Source of the DNA: Thalassomonas actiniarum
GTDB taxonomy: Bacteria; Pseudomonadota; Gammaproteobacteria; Enterobacterales; Alteromonadaceae
Assembly: GCF_000948975.2 (NCBI RefSeq)
Contig: NZ_CP059736.1
Location: forward strand, 868,001-932,000
Reading direction: 5' to 3'
Length of the DNA: 64,000 bases
The notes under the pieces were generated by a model. The model had not been told where the DNA came from and made no database searches. It saw only the letters and a list, made by a program, of their open reading frames with translations. The first letter of the stretch is position 1; each line of letters begins with the position of its first letter. Positions 26,301 to 41,300 of this stretch are shown in pieces. A program made the position numbers and the translations under genes.

Positions 26301-29300
26301 AGAACGTAATCTTAGCCATAGTCCGTTGTTCCAAGTGATGCTGATCCTACAGAATCAGGAAATGGATGCTTTGAATTTACCCGGACTGGAAGCCAAGCAG
26401 CTGCAACCGGCTAATAACTTTGCTCAATACGATCTCACCTTAACACTTAATGAAAGTGATAATGGAGTGGAGATGCAATGGCAATATGCTTCGGATTTAT
26501 TCGAACAAGCGACTATTGAGCGGATGGTTGAAAGTTTTGAAATCCTGTTGGCTGGCATCATCAAATCTCCGGGCACTAAAGTAAGTCAATTACCTCTGCT
26601 CAGCCAGGCACAATCAACACAGTTATTGAATCATTGCCATGATAACGTCAGAGAGTATCCGCAGGATAAGTGTATCCATGAATTATTTGAGCAGCAGGCG
26701 CAGCTTTGCCCTGATGCTGTTGCGGCGGTATTCAACAAGGAAACGTTAACTTACCAGCAGTTAAACCAACGTGCTAATCAATTGGCTCACTACCTTGTTA
26801 AGCAGGGCGTAAAACCAGACTCTGTGGTCGGCATCTGCATTGACCGCTCACTGGAGATGTTAGTGGCTACGCTGGCCGTTATGAAAGCCGGTGGTGCTTA
26901 TCTTCCGATGGACCCTTCTTATCCGCAGGCTCGCCTGGCATACATGTTGGAAGATTCTAAAGTGCAATGGCTTGTGACTCACAAGCACTTGAGCGAGCGC
27001 CTGTCTTTTGCACCAAGTATCTGTTTAGACGATGAAAGTGTTTGCTGTGAACTGGCGCAATTGGAACATAACAACCTGGATAAAGAAAGTTTAGGGCTCA
27101 CTGCTAATAACCTGGCTTATCTGATCTACACCTCGGGTTCTACCGGCAAGCCTAAAGGGGTGATGTTGGAACATCGCAATGCGACCAATTTCCTGACGTC
27201 CATGCAGGATGCTCCAGGTATGACGCAAGACGATACTTTACTGGCGGTCACCTCTCTTTCATTTGATATCCATGTACTGGAGCTGTACTTACCCTTGAGT
27301 GTCGGTGCCAGTGTGGTCATTGCTTCTTCTGAAAACGTACTTTCTCCTGATGATCTGGCGAAGCTCATTGATGAAAACCAGATCACAGTCATGCAAGCCA
27401 CTCCTGCTACCTGGAAAATGTTAGTGAGTAATGACTGGCAACCACAAGGTACAGTGAAAGCGCTGTGTGGTGGTGAAGCATTAAGTGAAGATCTGAAAAA
27501 TGCCTTGTTATCCCGTAGTTCACTTGAACTTTGGAACATGTACGGTCCGACTGAAACAGCAGTCTGGTCTGCCATTTGTAAAATTGAAAGTGCTATTTCT
27601 CTGGGAGCACCAATTGCCAATACTCAGTTCTATGTATTAGATAACCATTTAAATCCAGTGCCTGTTGGCGTAGCCGGTGAGTTGTATATTGGTGGTGAAG
27701 GTGTTGCCAGAGGCTATTTCGAGCGACCGGAGCTAACAGCAGAAAGCTTTATTCAAAGTCCATTTTCGGATGCACGCCTTTATAAAACCGGTGACCTTGT
27801 ATGCTGGTTAGCAGACGGCACTTTACAATACCTGCGTCGTGCGGACTTCCAGGTAAAAGTTCGTGGGCACCGTATCGAATTAGGAGAAATTGAGTCTGGG
27901 CTACGACAACACTCAGAAATTAAAGACGCGGTTGCACATGTATGGAATGAAGGAGGAGACGCAAACTTAGTCGCTTATGTTACTAGTCAATCTTCAGACA
28001 TAGAAAATGGATTGCAGCAAAAGTTAACCGGGCACCTTGAAGCATTTTTACCTGCCTACATGGTACCCAATGCATTTGTGTGCTTAGAGCAGATGCCACT
28101 GACGCCAAATGGCAAAATAAACCACAATGCGCTACCTAAGCCGCAGCTTATGGATGAGTTGGAATATATTGCTCCTGAAACGGCAACCGAAAAGCAACTT
28201 TGTCAGCTGTGGCAACAGTTGTTGAACATCGAGCCGAAAGGCGGTGAGTGGATCAGTGTTAACAGTAATTTCTTCAGCTTAGGCGGACATTCATTGCTTG
28301 CCGCCCGCTTAGTTGCGCAGATCCGCAGTCACTGGAACGTGGAAGTAGCAATCAGAACGCTGTTTTCTGAACAAACGGTGCGCAAATTAGCAAGCGTTAT
28401 TGATCACAGTTCTGCCAGTAAAAAAACGGAAATCCTTCCTGCTTCAGACAATGAGCTAACACCACTGTCTTTTGCCCAACAACGACTTTGGCTGATTGAG
28501 CAGATCGAACGAGGCACGAATCAATACAACATGTGTCAGGCGTTTACATTATCCGGTGAGTTGGATGTGGCCGCGATGACTTCTGCTTTTGAAGCGATTA
28601 TAAAACGTCATCTGGTGTTACGCACGACAATTGAGACAACGGACTCTGGTGAAGCAATTCAAGTAGTGTCCTCGGACTGGGATTTTTCAATACCCTTGTT
28701 AGATTTGACTGACATGACAGAGACTGATCAAGAGCAGGCAATAGCTAACAATATCAAGGAAGAATCGTCTCGGCTTTTTGAGCTTAACAGCGACCTGATG
28801 ATACGTGTCAAGTTATTAAAGTTAACAGAAAGCTCACATGTGTTATTGATAACCATGCATCACATTGCCATAGATGGATGGTCGGTTAGTATTATTTTTG
28901 ATGAATTTAACCGCTTGTATCGTGAGCCAAAGCTGCAATTACCAGAAATCGCAATTCAGTACGGTGATTATGCCCATTGGCAAAAAACTTGGTTGCAAGA
29001 TCAGGTATTGGATCATCACCTGACCTTCTGGAAAAGTCGCTTACAGGATTTACCTGAAGTACATAATTTAGCGTTGGACCGCCCAAGGCCACCGGTGCAA
29101 AACTATGAGGGTGCACACTATATTCAGACAATAAGCGCCGATGTTCAGGAAGGCTTGAATAAACTGGCACAAGCTTCAAATACCACCATGTTTATGGTGC
29201 TGCATGCCGCGCTTTCTATTCTGTTAGCCAGACATGCTAATAAAGACGGTAATTCGGCTGATGCTGAAAATATTGTTATCGGCTCACCCGTTGCAAACCG

Positions 29301-32300
29301 TGAGCAGAGTGAATTAGCCCCCTTGGTTGGTTTTTTCACCAATAGTGTTGTATTACAGCTAAACCTCAGTGAAAACCCTTGTTTTGCTGATTTATTGCAA
29401 CGCAGTAAAGAAGATTTGTTAGCTGTTTATGAGTATAGCCAATTACCTTTTGAGAAATTGGTGGATGAGTTAAAACATGAACGTAATCTGGCATATTCAC
29501 CTTTATTCCAGGTGAAACTAGCGCTGCAAAACAATGAACAAGGTTGGTTTGACTTGCCTGGAATCTCGGCAGGAAAAATTGAACAATCTCATTCTGTTGC
29601 CTTGCATGATCTGAGTTTAGATATATTTGAATTAGAGAAAAACGGCCATGCAGATGGGCTAAAACTCGATTGGGAATATGCGACGGCATTATTTGATGGC
29701 GCAACCATTGAGCGTATGTCTGCACATTTTGAGATATTACTTAAAGGCATTATCGAGGCGCCACAGGCTCGCATTAATGAATTGCCGTTTTTATCCTCTA
29801 CCGAAACGGAGCAACTGTTATCTTGGTCGAAATGGTCTTCGCAGGATGGAGGCTCAGCCAAGTCAGCATCGGTTGTTAGACAAGGAAAATCTGTTCTGGA
29901 TTTATTTGAAGAACAGGTTGCTAATAATCCAAATAATATTGCCGCGGTATTTAGGCAATCGGCTCAATTGAGTGAAAAAATCAGTTACCAAGAGTTAAAC
30001 GCTAAGGCGAACCAGGTCGCACATTATCTTGTGGATGAAGGTGTAAAACCCGATACTTTAGTCGGGCTGTGTGTTGAGCGCTCGTTGGAAATGATCATCG
30101 GTATTTGGGGGATCTTAAAAGCTGGTGCGGCCTATGTGCCTATTGACCCAGATTACCCGGATAAGCACATAGAACATATCCTGGATGACTCTGGACTGGA
30201 AATTATACTCACCAGTGCAGAGCTGCTTTCAGAGTTGCCATTTGAAGATCTGCAAATCCTTCCTTTAGACGATGAAATGTGGGACAGCTTTTTAGGTGAT
30301 TACGATGAGGGAAATCCGGATAGAGATAAATTGGGGCTCAAATTAAATAACCTTGCTTATGTCATTTATACATCCGGTTCCACAGGATCACCAAAAGGGG
30401 TAACCGTTGAGCATGGTGCTTTGGCGCAGTCAACGCTCGCCCGATTTGAGGCGTATCAGGAGTCTCCAGAGAGCTTTGCCTTGTTTTCATCTTATGCATT
30501 TGACAGTTCAATTGTTGGTATTTTCTGGACCCAGGTCTCGGGTGGAAAACTATGCATTGTCGATATCAAGCAAGGGTTAGATCTGAAAGCTTTTGAAACC
30601 CTGATGGCAGAAGAGCAAATCAGTCATTTCCTTACTTTGCCTAGTCTGTATCAGACAATGTTGTCAGCCGACTTACAGCCGAGCTCATCCCTTAAAACAG
30701 TTATCGTAGCGGGTGAAGCCTGCGATCTGAACCTGGTACAACAGCATCAGTCTCATGAGTTGTGGCAAAGTTGTCGCCTGGTTAATGAATATGGACCTAC
30801 AGAAGCTTGTGTGTGGAGCAGCTTTTATGACTGTACTTCTCACAATGGCAGCCTTGTTCCTATTGGCACAACGGCTCCTCATTCTACGCTTTTTGTCCTG
30901 GGTAACGAACTTCAGCTTTGTCCTCCCGGCGTTACCGGGGAACTTTATGTCGGTGGAGAGAACCTGGCTCGCGGTTATCTCAATGCCCCGGAGTTGACTG
31001 ATGAAAAGTTCATTGAAAGTCCTTTCCAAAAGGGACAACGATTATACAAAACAGGTGATTTGGTGCGCTGTCTACCAGAAAAAGACGGTAAGCCCGGCAA
31101 TCTGGAGTTTGTTGGACGTATTGATCATCAAATTAAAATTCGTGGTTTTAGAATCGAGTTAGGTGAAATTGAGGCGGCAATTGTTGCTAATGAGCTGGTA
31201 TCTGAGGTGGTTGTGTTGGCCAAGTCGCTTGATCCGTCTCAAGATTCAAAACAGTTAGTGGCGTATGTTGTCGCCAATAAAGACAACAGTGAAGATTTCC
31301 AAGGCGATAACGGTTTCAACGAAGCCAATTTCCGTGAAGCACTAAAAGTTTACCTGGAAAAGTTGCTACTAAGTCACAAGATCCCTTCCGTATTTGTGAT
31401 GCTGGACAATCTTCCCCATACGCCAAATGGCAAGGTTGACCGTAAAGCGTTACAGGCCAAAGAAGTGCCTGTGCAATTAATGCAAAAGTATGTGGCACCA
31501 AAAACCGACGTTGAAAAACAATTATGTGAGATTTGGCAAAAACTGTTAAAGCTTAACAAAGTTGGTATTACAGATAACTTCTTCGCAATCGGCGGTGACT
31601 CCATTCTGGCAATCCAGGCCGTGACCCAGGCTGCCAAGCAAGGTTTAGTGATCACCACTCGCCAAATTTTTGAGTGTCAAATCATTGAAAAACTGGCTTT
31701 GCTGGTGGGCTCTGAATCTCAGGTTGAGGCACCACAAGAAAGTATTTCAGGCGAGCAGATCTTAATTCCGATTCAGCGTGAGTTCCTGGCTAGCGACCTC
31801 GTTGAGCAACACCATTACAATCAATCTGTGCTACTGACATTGCCGGAAGATTTTTCTATCGATGCTTTGCAGCAGATCATTGTCGCCATGTATCAGCGTC
31901 ATGACATCTTGCGTTTGTCTGTCAATGACAACAAGGCAACTTATGTCCCATTTACAGAGCAACTTGCTGAACGTGCTGTCAAGCTATTGGATTTAGGCCA
32001 TTTAGAAGGAGAAAGCTGGCAGTTCGAACTCGGCAAACTAGGTGCCGAGATAAAAGCGGGCTTATCTTTAGCTGATGGCGATATTTTCCGGGCTGTTTTA
32101 TTTGAAGGTGCTGTCGACCAGCGCCGATTATTGTTAACCCTTCACCATATGGCCGTTGATGGCGTGTCATGGCGAATCTTGCTGCAAGATATGGCCAGCG
32201 CATTTGAACAGTGGCAGCAGCAGAGTGAGATTTCGCCGGCAGCTAAAACTTCATCTTTCCAACAGTGGGGCGAGTACCTGCTAAGTTATGCCAATAGCGA

Positions 32301-35300
32301 TGACTTACAGTCGGAAAAAGCCTTCTGGTTGGCACAGGCTTTTGAGCAGGTAAACAACTTACCTGTCGATCATCATGGCGTTGAAGATAATCGCATTGCC
32401 GTGAGCGAAACCGTCTCATTCGAGCTTAAAGAAACAGAAACTCAGGCACTATTGAATCAATGCACGGCTGCGTATCGAACCCAGATAAACGACTTGTTGC
32501 TATCGGCGCTCTACTTGGCCATGCACAGGTGGACAGGTCAAGAAAGCTTCCGTATTGATCTGGAAAGCCACGGGCGAGAAGCCTTGAGTGAATCGTTAGA
32601 TTTGACTCAGACCATGGGGTGGTTCACCAGTGTGTTCCCCGTGACGTTAATGGCTGCATCAGCATCTTCAATGGCAGATGTGATTAAAGCCATCAAAGAG
32701 CAATTAAGAAGTGTGCCGCAAAATGGCATTGGTTTCGCTCTGATGCAACACATGCTCACGGATGAAAGCCAAAGAGCAGCCTTTACACAGGCAGCAGGCG
32801 GAGCATCGGAAATTCTATTTAATTATCTGGGGCAATTTGATCAGGTCGTAAACAATGAAAGCCCATTCCAAGAAGCGGTTGAATTTGCCGGTGATGATGT
32901 TAGTTCGCAACGTCAACGCGGCCATATGCTCGAGCTAAATGGTATGGTATCTGGCGGTAAGCTGAGGTTTACTTTGAGATTTAACGGCTTGCAATATCAG
33001 CAAGAGACGATGACAACTCTTGCGCAAGGTATTGAATCGGCGCTATATGAGGTTATTGAGCACTGTCAAAGCAAAGATGCAGGTGGCGTTACCCCTTCTG
33101 ATTTCCCGCTTAGCCGTGTTAACCAGGCACAGTTGGATGCGTGGTATCAAAGCTATCCCAATATGGAAAAGCTCTATGCGACTACCGGTATGCAGCAAGG
33201 TTTGCTTTTCCATAGCAGCTTAGAACAGTCGGCGTACTTAACGCAATTATCAGTCGAACTTGCAGGCCCGTTGGACGCTGCGGCGATGAAACACGCGTGG
33301 CAAGAAGTGGTTAGGCGTCATGACGTCTTCCGTACAACTTTCTCTGATGATCACTCTCATCAATTGGTGTTGTCGGATATTGATCTTCCTTATACCTGGT
33401 TAGATTGGTCTCAATTGGGTGAATTAGCACAGCAGCAACAGCTAGAGCAATTTTTACAAAACGATAGAGCACAAGGTTTTGATTTAAAAATGGCACCGTT
33501 GATGCGAGTGGCTTTGATCACCTTAAGCGAGCAGCGTCATTGCTTAATTTGGTCAAACCATCACGCATTGTCGGACGGCTGGTCGCTGCCGCTGGTATTA
33601 AAAGAAGTGATTTCCATTTACAAGGAAACTCATCACCGCGTCGGCGAGCACTCTGCTGAACTTGTATCGTCCTCAGCTTTGTCAAATACGCCTCAATATG
33701 AACACTACATTGCTTGGCTTCAACAGCAGGACGAAGAGAAGGCACGGGCCTTCTGGAAGGATATGCTGGCAAGTGTTGAATCTCCTACGCAAATTTACAT
33801 CGACAGTGTGTCACAGAGTGGTACCGGGGAGGCTGGCAAACAGAAACTGAGTCTGACTCAAGAAATGAGCGCACAATTGCAGTCTCTGGCAAGACAGCAT
33901 CAGGTCACCTTAAATACACTGGTTCAGGCTGCTTGGGCATTTGCTATTCATAGGTATAGCGGTGAGCAACAGGTGATCTTTGGTGAAACGGTTTCTGGCC
34001 GTCCTCCAGAGTTACCAGGCGTTGAGCAAATAGTAGGACTGTTTATCAATAGTCTGCCTGTTGTGGTAAATATTGACCCGGAGCAGGATATTGGTTCATG
34101 GCTGCGAAGTTTGCATCAGGCAAGTATTGATCGCGTTGACAATGGCTATTTGCCATTATCTGAAATACAAACCTTGAGCCCTATGGGTAATACCGGCGGG
34201 CAAGACCGTAAGCTCTTCGATACCCTGGTAGTGTTTGAGAACTACCCGGTAGATCAGGAAATACATAAAATCATTGCAGGTTCAGGTTTAACTGTCACGG
34301 ATATTGGCAATGAAGAACAAACTAACTATGCGCTAACGTTAATGGTGTTGCCAGAAGGCACCGACTTACAAGGCAAGTTAAGTTTTGAACTAGGCTATCA
34401 AACTGAACAATTTGCAGCAGAGACAATTGCTCAATTCTTGGCGCAGTTTGAATTGATTCTAACCGGGTTGTTGGAGCAGTCTTGTAAAGCGGTTGGTGAG
34501 TTGTCTGTGCTCAGTGCTCAACAAGAGCGCCAATTATTAGCATGGAATAATACGGCATCAGAGTATCAGCAAGATAAATGTATCCATGAATTATTTGAGC
34601 AACAGGTAGCACAAACGCCAGAAGCGCTCGCCGTTACTTTTGATGGCGATGCTATCGCAACCTTAACTTATGCTGAGCTTAATGCCAAAGCTAACCAGCT
34701 GGCCCATTATCTTATAGAACAAGGAGTGAAACCGGATGCCTTAGTGGGCTTGAGTGTGGAGCGCTCTGTGGAAATGGTGATAGGTTTACTCGGGATCATT
34801 AAAGCGGGTGGCGCTTATGTGCCACTCGATCCTGGCTTACCTGCAGCTCGCCTGGACTATATGGTACAAGATTCCGGTGTTGATATTGTCTTAACACAAG
34901 AAAAGTTTGCAACTCTGTTCCCGTCTGATCAGCAATCAACCGTTTGTTTAGATCAATTTGAAATTTTTGCAAACTACGCCAATGACAATATAGATAAAGT
35001 GGCATTAGGTCTGACGCCAGAGCATTTGGCTTATGTGATCTACACTTCAGGTAGCACCGGTAAACCCAAAGGGGTGGAGTCTATTCATCGTGGAATGATG
35101 AACCGACTTGACTGGATGCACTCAGAGTATCAGCTTAAAGCTGATGATCGCGTGCTGCAAAAAACGCCGTACAGCTTTGACGTATCGGTTTGGGAGTTCT
35201 TCTGGACCTTAGGTTACGGTGCTCAGCTAGTTGTTGCTAAACCTGAAGGACATAAAGATCCAGAGTATTTGCATGACTTGATCCAAACACAGCAAGTGTC

Positions 35301-38300
35301 GGTGATGCATTTTGTGCCTTCTATGTTGGCAAACATGGTCTCAGCCGTGAGCTTCTCTGAGCTGTCATCGCTTCGCTACGTTTTCTGTAGTGGTGAAGCG
35401 CTGCCTAAGAAACTAGTAGATGATTTCCTTGCTGCCAAAGCTTCGAATACACAATTATTCAACCTTTATGGGCCTACTGAAGCATCAATTGATGTCACTC
35501 ACTGGACGTGTGAACACAGCTGCCAGTTAGACATCATTCCGATTGGCCGTGCAATCAATAATACCCAGCTATACGTACTGGATAAACAGCTAAAACCTTT
35601 ACCTGTTGGTGTGCCGGGTGAACTGTACATCGGGGGGCATAACTTAGCGCGAGGTTATCTAAATCGCCCGGAGTTAACGGCTGAACGCTTTATTGAAAAC
35701 CCATTTTATAATGCTAATACTGCAAACAGCTCTGAGCGCTTATATCGCACAGGGGATTTAGTGCGTTATTTACCTGATGGCAATGTAGCCTTCATCGGGC
35801 GTATAGATGACCAAGTTAAAATACGTGGTTTTAGGATCGAATTGGGCGAGGTGGAGTCACAGCTATCAGCACAAGCTGGGATTGATTCAGCGTTAGTGAT
35901 AGCCAAGGAACTTGCCGGCAATCTGCAGCTTGTTGGTTACATCAAGGCTAATCATGAACTCGACAAAGACGCACAAGTGACTTTGGCGGCACAAGTTAAA
36001 GCGGGGTTATCTACTCAGTTACCCGATTACATGGTGCCAAGTATCTTGATGGTGGTGAATGAGTGGCCATTGACCCCCAATGGCAAGGTGGACAGAAAAG
36101 CCTTACCTGCACCTGATGGCAGTGCCTTGCAAGGTGAGTATGTAGCGCCTCAGACGGATACGGAAAAAGCCTTGGTGGAGATTTTCTCAAAGCTGCTGAC
36201 GATAGCGGCGGATAAAATCAGCACTACGGCGAATTTCTTTGAGCTGGGCGGGCATTCGTTATTGAGCATCCGTTTGATATCGAGCATTCGTACGTATTTT
36301 GAGGTTGAACTGCCGGTTCAGGCGGTGTTTGAGGCCAAGAGCTTGTCAGCGTTATCGCTGGCCATTGAATCTCACCGTGGTGGCATGCTGCGGGCACCGT
36401 TAGAGGTGATAGCACGTACCAAAGACAGTTATGCCGTTTCATTCGCCCAACAACGCTTGTGGTTTATTGATCAATTACAAGGCGGGTCTGCGCAATACAA
36501 CATGCCGATGGCGTTTGATGTGCAGGGCAACTTGGATGTGTCATTAATTGATGATGTCTTTACCCAGATCCTGGCACGTCATGAAGTGTTGAGAACCGTG
36601 TATGTTGAAGCAGACGGCGAGGCGAAGCAGCGTATCCGGCCGATGTCGGCGCTTGACTTTGCCATTGGCGTTGAGGATATGCGCCACCTCACCGGTGAGA
36701 TGCAGGCACAGGCAGTCCAAGAGAGAGTCGAAGCGGATATCACCACAGCATTTGACCTGTCAAGCGATGTGATGCTGCGGGTGCGTTACCTGCGAACCGC
36801 GGATGAGGCTGGGGTGCTGGTCTTTAACATGCACCATATTGCCTCGGACGGCTGGTCGATGGAAGTGCTCACCAAGGAATTCTTTGCGCTGTATGATGCT
36901 TTCAGTCATGGCTTGGCCAACCCATTACCCGCGTTAGCAATACAGTATGCGGACTATGCCCATTGGCAACGTACGCATTTAGCAGGTGAAGTGCTGGACA
37001 GGCAGCTGGAGTACTGGGAAAAGCAGCTGGAAGAAGCCCCGGCGGTACACAGTTTACCGTTGAGCAAGCCAAGGCCAGAGGTGAAGCAATATGCTGGTGC
37101 GGAGATAAAAGGCCACCTGCCGGCTAAGGTAAGCGAACAACTGCAGGCATTGGCCAGGCAGCATCAACTGACGCCATTTATGTTATTGCATGCTGCCTTG
37201 TCTCTGGTGTTATCCAGGCACAGTAATAGCGCAGATATTGTGATTGGTACGCCGGTGGCGAACAGGCAGCAAGAAGAGCTGGCGCCATTAATCGGCTTTT
37301 TTGTCAATACGCTGGTACTTAGAACTGACACCGCTCATGCCACGCTATCCGATTACTTTAAACACATCAGGCAAGTGCACTTAGAAGCGCAAGCAAACCA
37401 GGATGTGCCGTTTGAGCAATTGGTTGATAGATTAAAGGTGCCAAGAAGCACCAGTCACAGTCCGTTATTCCAAATTATCATGAACATGAATACGGATTAC
37501 GGGATTAGTAACGATGATGTAACTGCGACACAGCTGGCCGGTTTAGCTATCACGCCTTATCAATCAGAGACGGTGCAAGAGAAATTTGATTTAAATATCT
37601 CTTTGAATTTGCACCATGAGGGGATAGATCTCAACTGGGCTTATGATGTTAACCTGTTCAGTGAGCAAGCGATAACCAGGTTGAATGACCACTTATGTCG
37701 TTTACTGACAGGGCTCAGTGAAGTCACCGAGGCAAGTATTGCGCCACAGCGCTTGCCGATGCTGTCGGAAGCCGAAACGCATCACCTGGTCAGTGAGCTT
37801 AATGAGACGGCGATGGACTATCCGCAGGATAAGTGCATTCATGAATTGTTTGAGCAACAAGCCAAAGACAATCCGGACAAGGTGGCGGTGGTCTTTGAAG
37901 ATACGCAGCTGACTTACCAAGCGCTCAATGAGCAAGCGAACCAATTCGCGCATTACCTGGTTGAGGAGCATGGCGTCAAGGCGGACACTTTAGTGGGGGT
38001 GTGTGTTGAGCGTTCACTGGAGATGGTGGTTGGGATACTGGGTATACTAAAAGCCGGCGGGGCGTATGTGCCACTGGATCCCAAGTACCCGCAAGAGAGG
38101 CTGAATCATATATTGGCTGATTCAGGTGTACAGCTTGTGTTTACACAAGCTCATATTCGCACGGCGATACAAAGCGCCAATACTTCTTACGGCAGTGATT
38201 GGCTGGTGGTAGACGGATTAGGACTGGCTGATAGCGAGCACCTTTGCTCTGACTATAAAACGTCTAATTTGAGTAGCAACGAACTCGGACTTACGACCAA

Positions 38301-41300
38301 CAATCTTGCTTACGTTATTTATACATCCGGCTCTACCGGACAACCCAAAGGGGTTATGCTTGAGCATCAAAGTGTCAGCAACTATCTCACGAATGTTCAG
38401 CATTATCCTCATGATGACATTCGTTGCACCGTTATGAGTACGTCATTGAACTTTGATGCCACGGTAACTCCTCTTTTCGGCGCCTGGATGAGGGGAGGTT
38501 ACCTCAAGGTACTTTCTGAAAATCACAATATTTTTAATGAGTTGAGTGAGGTGATGCAAACAGAGCCCAGTGCTATGTTTAAATTGACACCTGCACACTT
38601 ACAAGGCTTGGAGTTGCAACAAAAAGTGTTAGGCAGGCATGTTGTGGTCGTTGGCGGTGAAGCCTTCTCTTATGATTTGGCTCGCAAAATAGCGACCATG
38701 ATGCCAAACAGTTATTTTATTAATGAATACGGTCCAACCGAAGCAACAGTAGGCTCTAGCGCTGAGGTATTTGCTCTTAATGATTTGGCAGAGCTGGCGG
38801 GGGCAACCGATATCAGTATTGGTCGGCCCATACTCAATACTCAACTATTGGTATTAGATTCAGATAACGAACTCTTGCCGGCAGGAGTTACTGGAGAGCT
38901 TTACATTGGTGGTGCGGGCTTAGCGCGGGGGTATATAAACCGCCCCGAATTGACGGCAGAGCGTTTTATAAATAATCCGTATTATGATGCCAATAACCCG
39001 GTTAGCTCTGCGCGTTTATATCGTACAGGGGATTTGGTGCGTTATTTATCTGATGGCAGGCTTGAATTTGTTGGCCGTGCCGATGACCAGGTTAAGATCA
39101 GAGGTTTTAGAATCGAGCTCGGAGAAATCGAGCATCAACTGAACCAGAGTGAGGCGATTGATTCTGCCTTGGTCGTGGCGAGTGAGATTGCCGGCATGCA
39201 ACAGTTGGTCGCCTACATTAAGGGGGCAGGGCCGTTGTCTCTTAGCGGGCAAGCTGAGCTTTTTGAGCGCCTTAAAGAGGCTTTGGCATTACATCTGCCT
39301 GACTACATGATCCCAGATCTCTATGTGTTAGTAGATGCTTGGCCATTGACGCCAAATGGAAAAATCGACAAGCGAGCGCTGCCTCATCCTGAAAGTCGCA
39401 ATAGTAAGCATACATACACCTTACCTGAAACCGATAGCGAGAAAAAAATGGTTGCTATCTGGGCTGAGCTTTTGGCTCTCGACGAAGAGCAAATAGGTAC
39501 TACAACCAGTTTCTTTGAGTTAGGAGGAAACTCGCTGCTGACCATGCGCATGATGGTGCGGATCAAGAGTGCTTTCAATCAGATGATGAATGTTGAGCAG
39601 TTATTTGAGGAACCGACGATATCGAGTATTGCAAATAAGCTTGATTGTTTGACGGCTATGGAAGAAACGACTGAAGCGGAAAGCAATAAAATTCCGCCAA
39701 TTGAGTCTGTCAGTAGAGTACTAGAGAATGGTACATCTATTGCTTCATTCCCATTGAGCTTCTCTCAGGAGCGACTATGGTTCGTTGATCAGTTTTCATC
39801 TGATGGCGCCGTATATAATGTGCCTGAGGCTCTTACTATTAGTGGTGAGCTTGATATAGAGCTTCTGGAGCAAGCTTTTAACCACATTATAGAGCGCCAT
39901 GAAAATTTGCGAACCATCTTCCCAAGCCAAGATGGAGTGGCCCAGCAAATTATCCTTGATGAGCTGAGTTTTGCGCTGGAGCGCGTTGATCTCAGCCATT
40001 ACGACAACGATGAAATGCGCCACCAGAAAGCGAAAGAGTTGTGTCAAAAAGAAGCTGAAAAACCTTTTGACTTAACCACCGGACCGCTGTTCAGAGCCAA
40101 GTGTCTAAGACTTTCTGAACAAGAACATATCCTGATATTGAATATGCATCACATTATCACTGATGGCTGGTCTACAGGCATTATGATAAAGGAATTTAGC
40201 CAGATCATGGATTGTCTGAAAAAAGGTCAGAATCCAGACTTACCGCCATTGCCGATACAATATCTGGATTACAGTGTTTGGCAGAGAAAGTTATTGCAGG
40301 AAGGGGGCCTACTGGAAAAACAACTCGGATATTGGCAGGAAAAGCTCGCAGGTGTGCCTGAGAGTCTCAATTTGGCTGCCGATTACCCTAGACAAAATGT
40401 GCAAACATCTGCAGGTACTAGATATGCCTTCAACTTAGATGCACAGCTCTCTGCTGACTTAAAAGACCTAGCCGATCAACAGGGTTGCACATTGTTTATG
40501 ACCCTGCTTGCCGCATTTAATGCTTTACTGTATCGCTATACAGGGCAGGATGATATTTGTCTTGGTAGCCCGATCGCCAACCGACAATATGAAGAGACAC
40601 AAAACTTGATTGGTATGTTTGTGAATCATATTGCCTTGCGAAACCAGGTAGATGGGAAAGCATCTTTTAACACACTATTAGAACAGGTGAAAACTACGTG
40701 TTTAGGGGCCTACGAACATCAGGATAGCCCATTTGATAAAGTGGTTGACCTAGTGCAGCCGGAGCGTAATACCAGCGTTAGTGCACTATTTCAGATTGCG
40801 TTTATTCTGCAAAATGTACCGATGGAATCGCTTGGTGAGAATATTCGTTCTTACCCGTTGGATTACAGCTTTAGTAAATTCGATCAGGTGGTTACATTTG
40901 TTGAATCCGCTGAAGGATTGAGTGGCGTTATTGAATATAAGACATCGCTGTATAAACCAGAGACAATTGAACGTATTGCTTCACATTTTGTGGCGTTATG
41001 TCGCGCTATTACCAAAACCCCAACGGCTCAAATCAATGCGCTGGAGTATATTGGTGAAGCTGAGAAGCAGCAGTTGCTCGTAGACTATAACCAGACACAA
41101 GCAAGTTACCCACAAGATAAGTGTATTCATCAGCTATTTGCTGAGCAGGTAACCGCTCATCCAGATAAAGTTGCCCTTGTTGAAGCACTGTCATCAGGTA
41201 CATCGGATGCTTCAAAACAATTGACATACCAGCAACTCCACGACCAAAGTTATGAGCTTGCCTTATACCTGCAATCGCAGGGTGTACAGCCAGACAGTCT

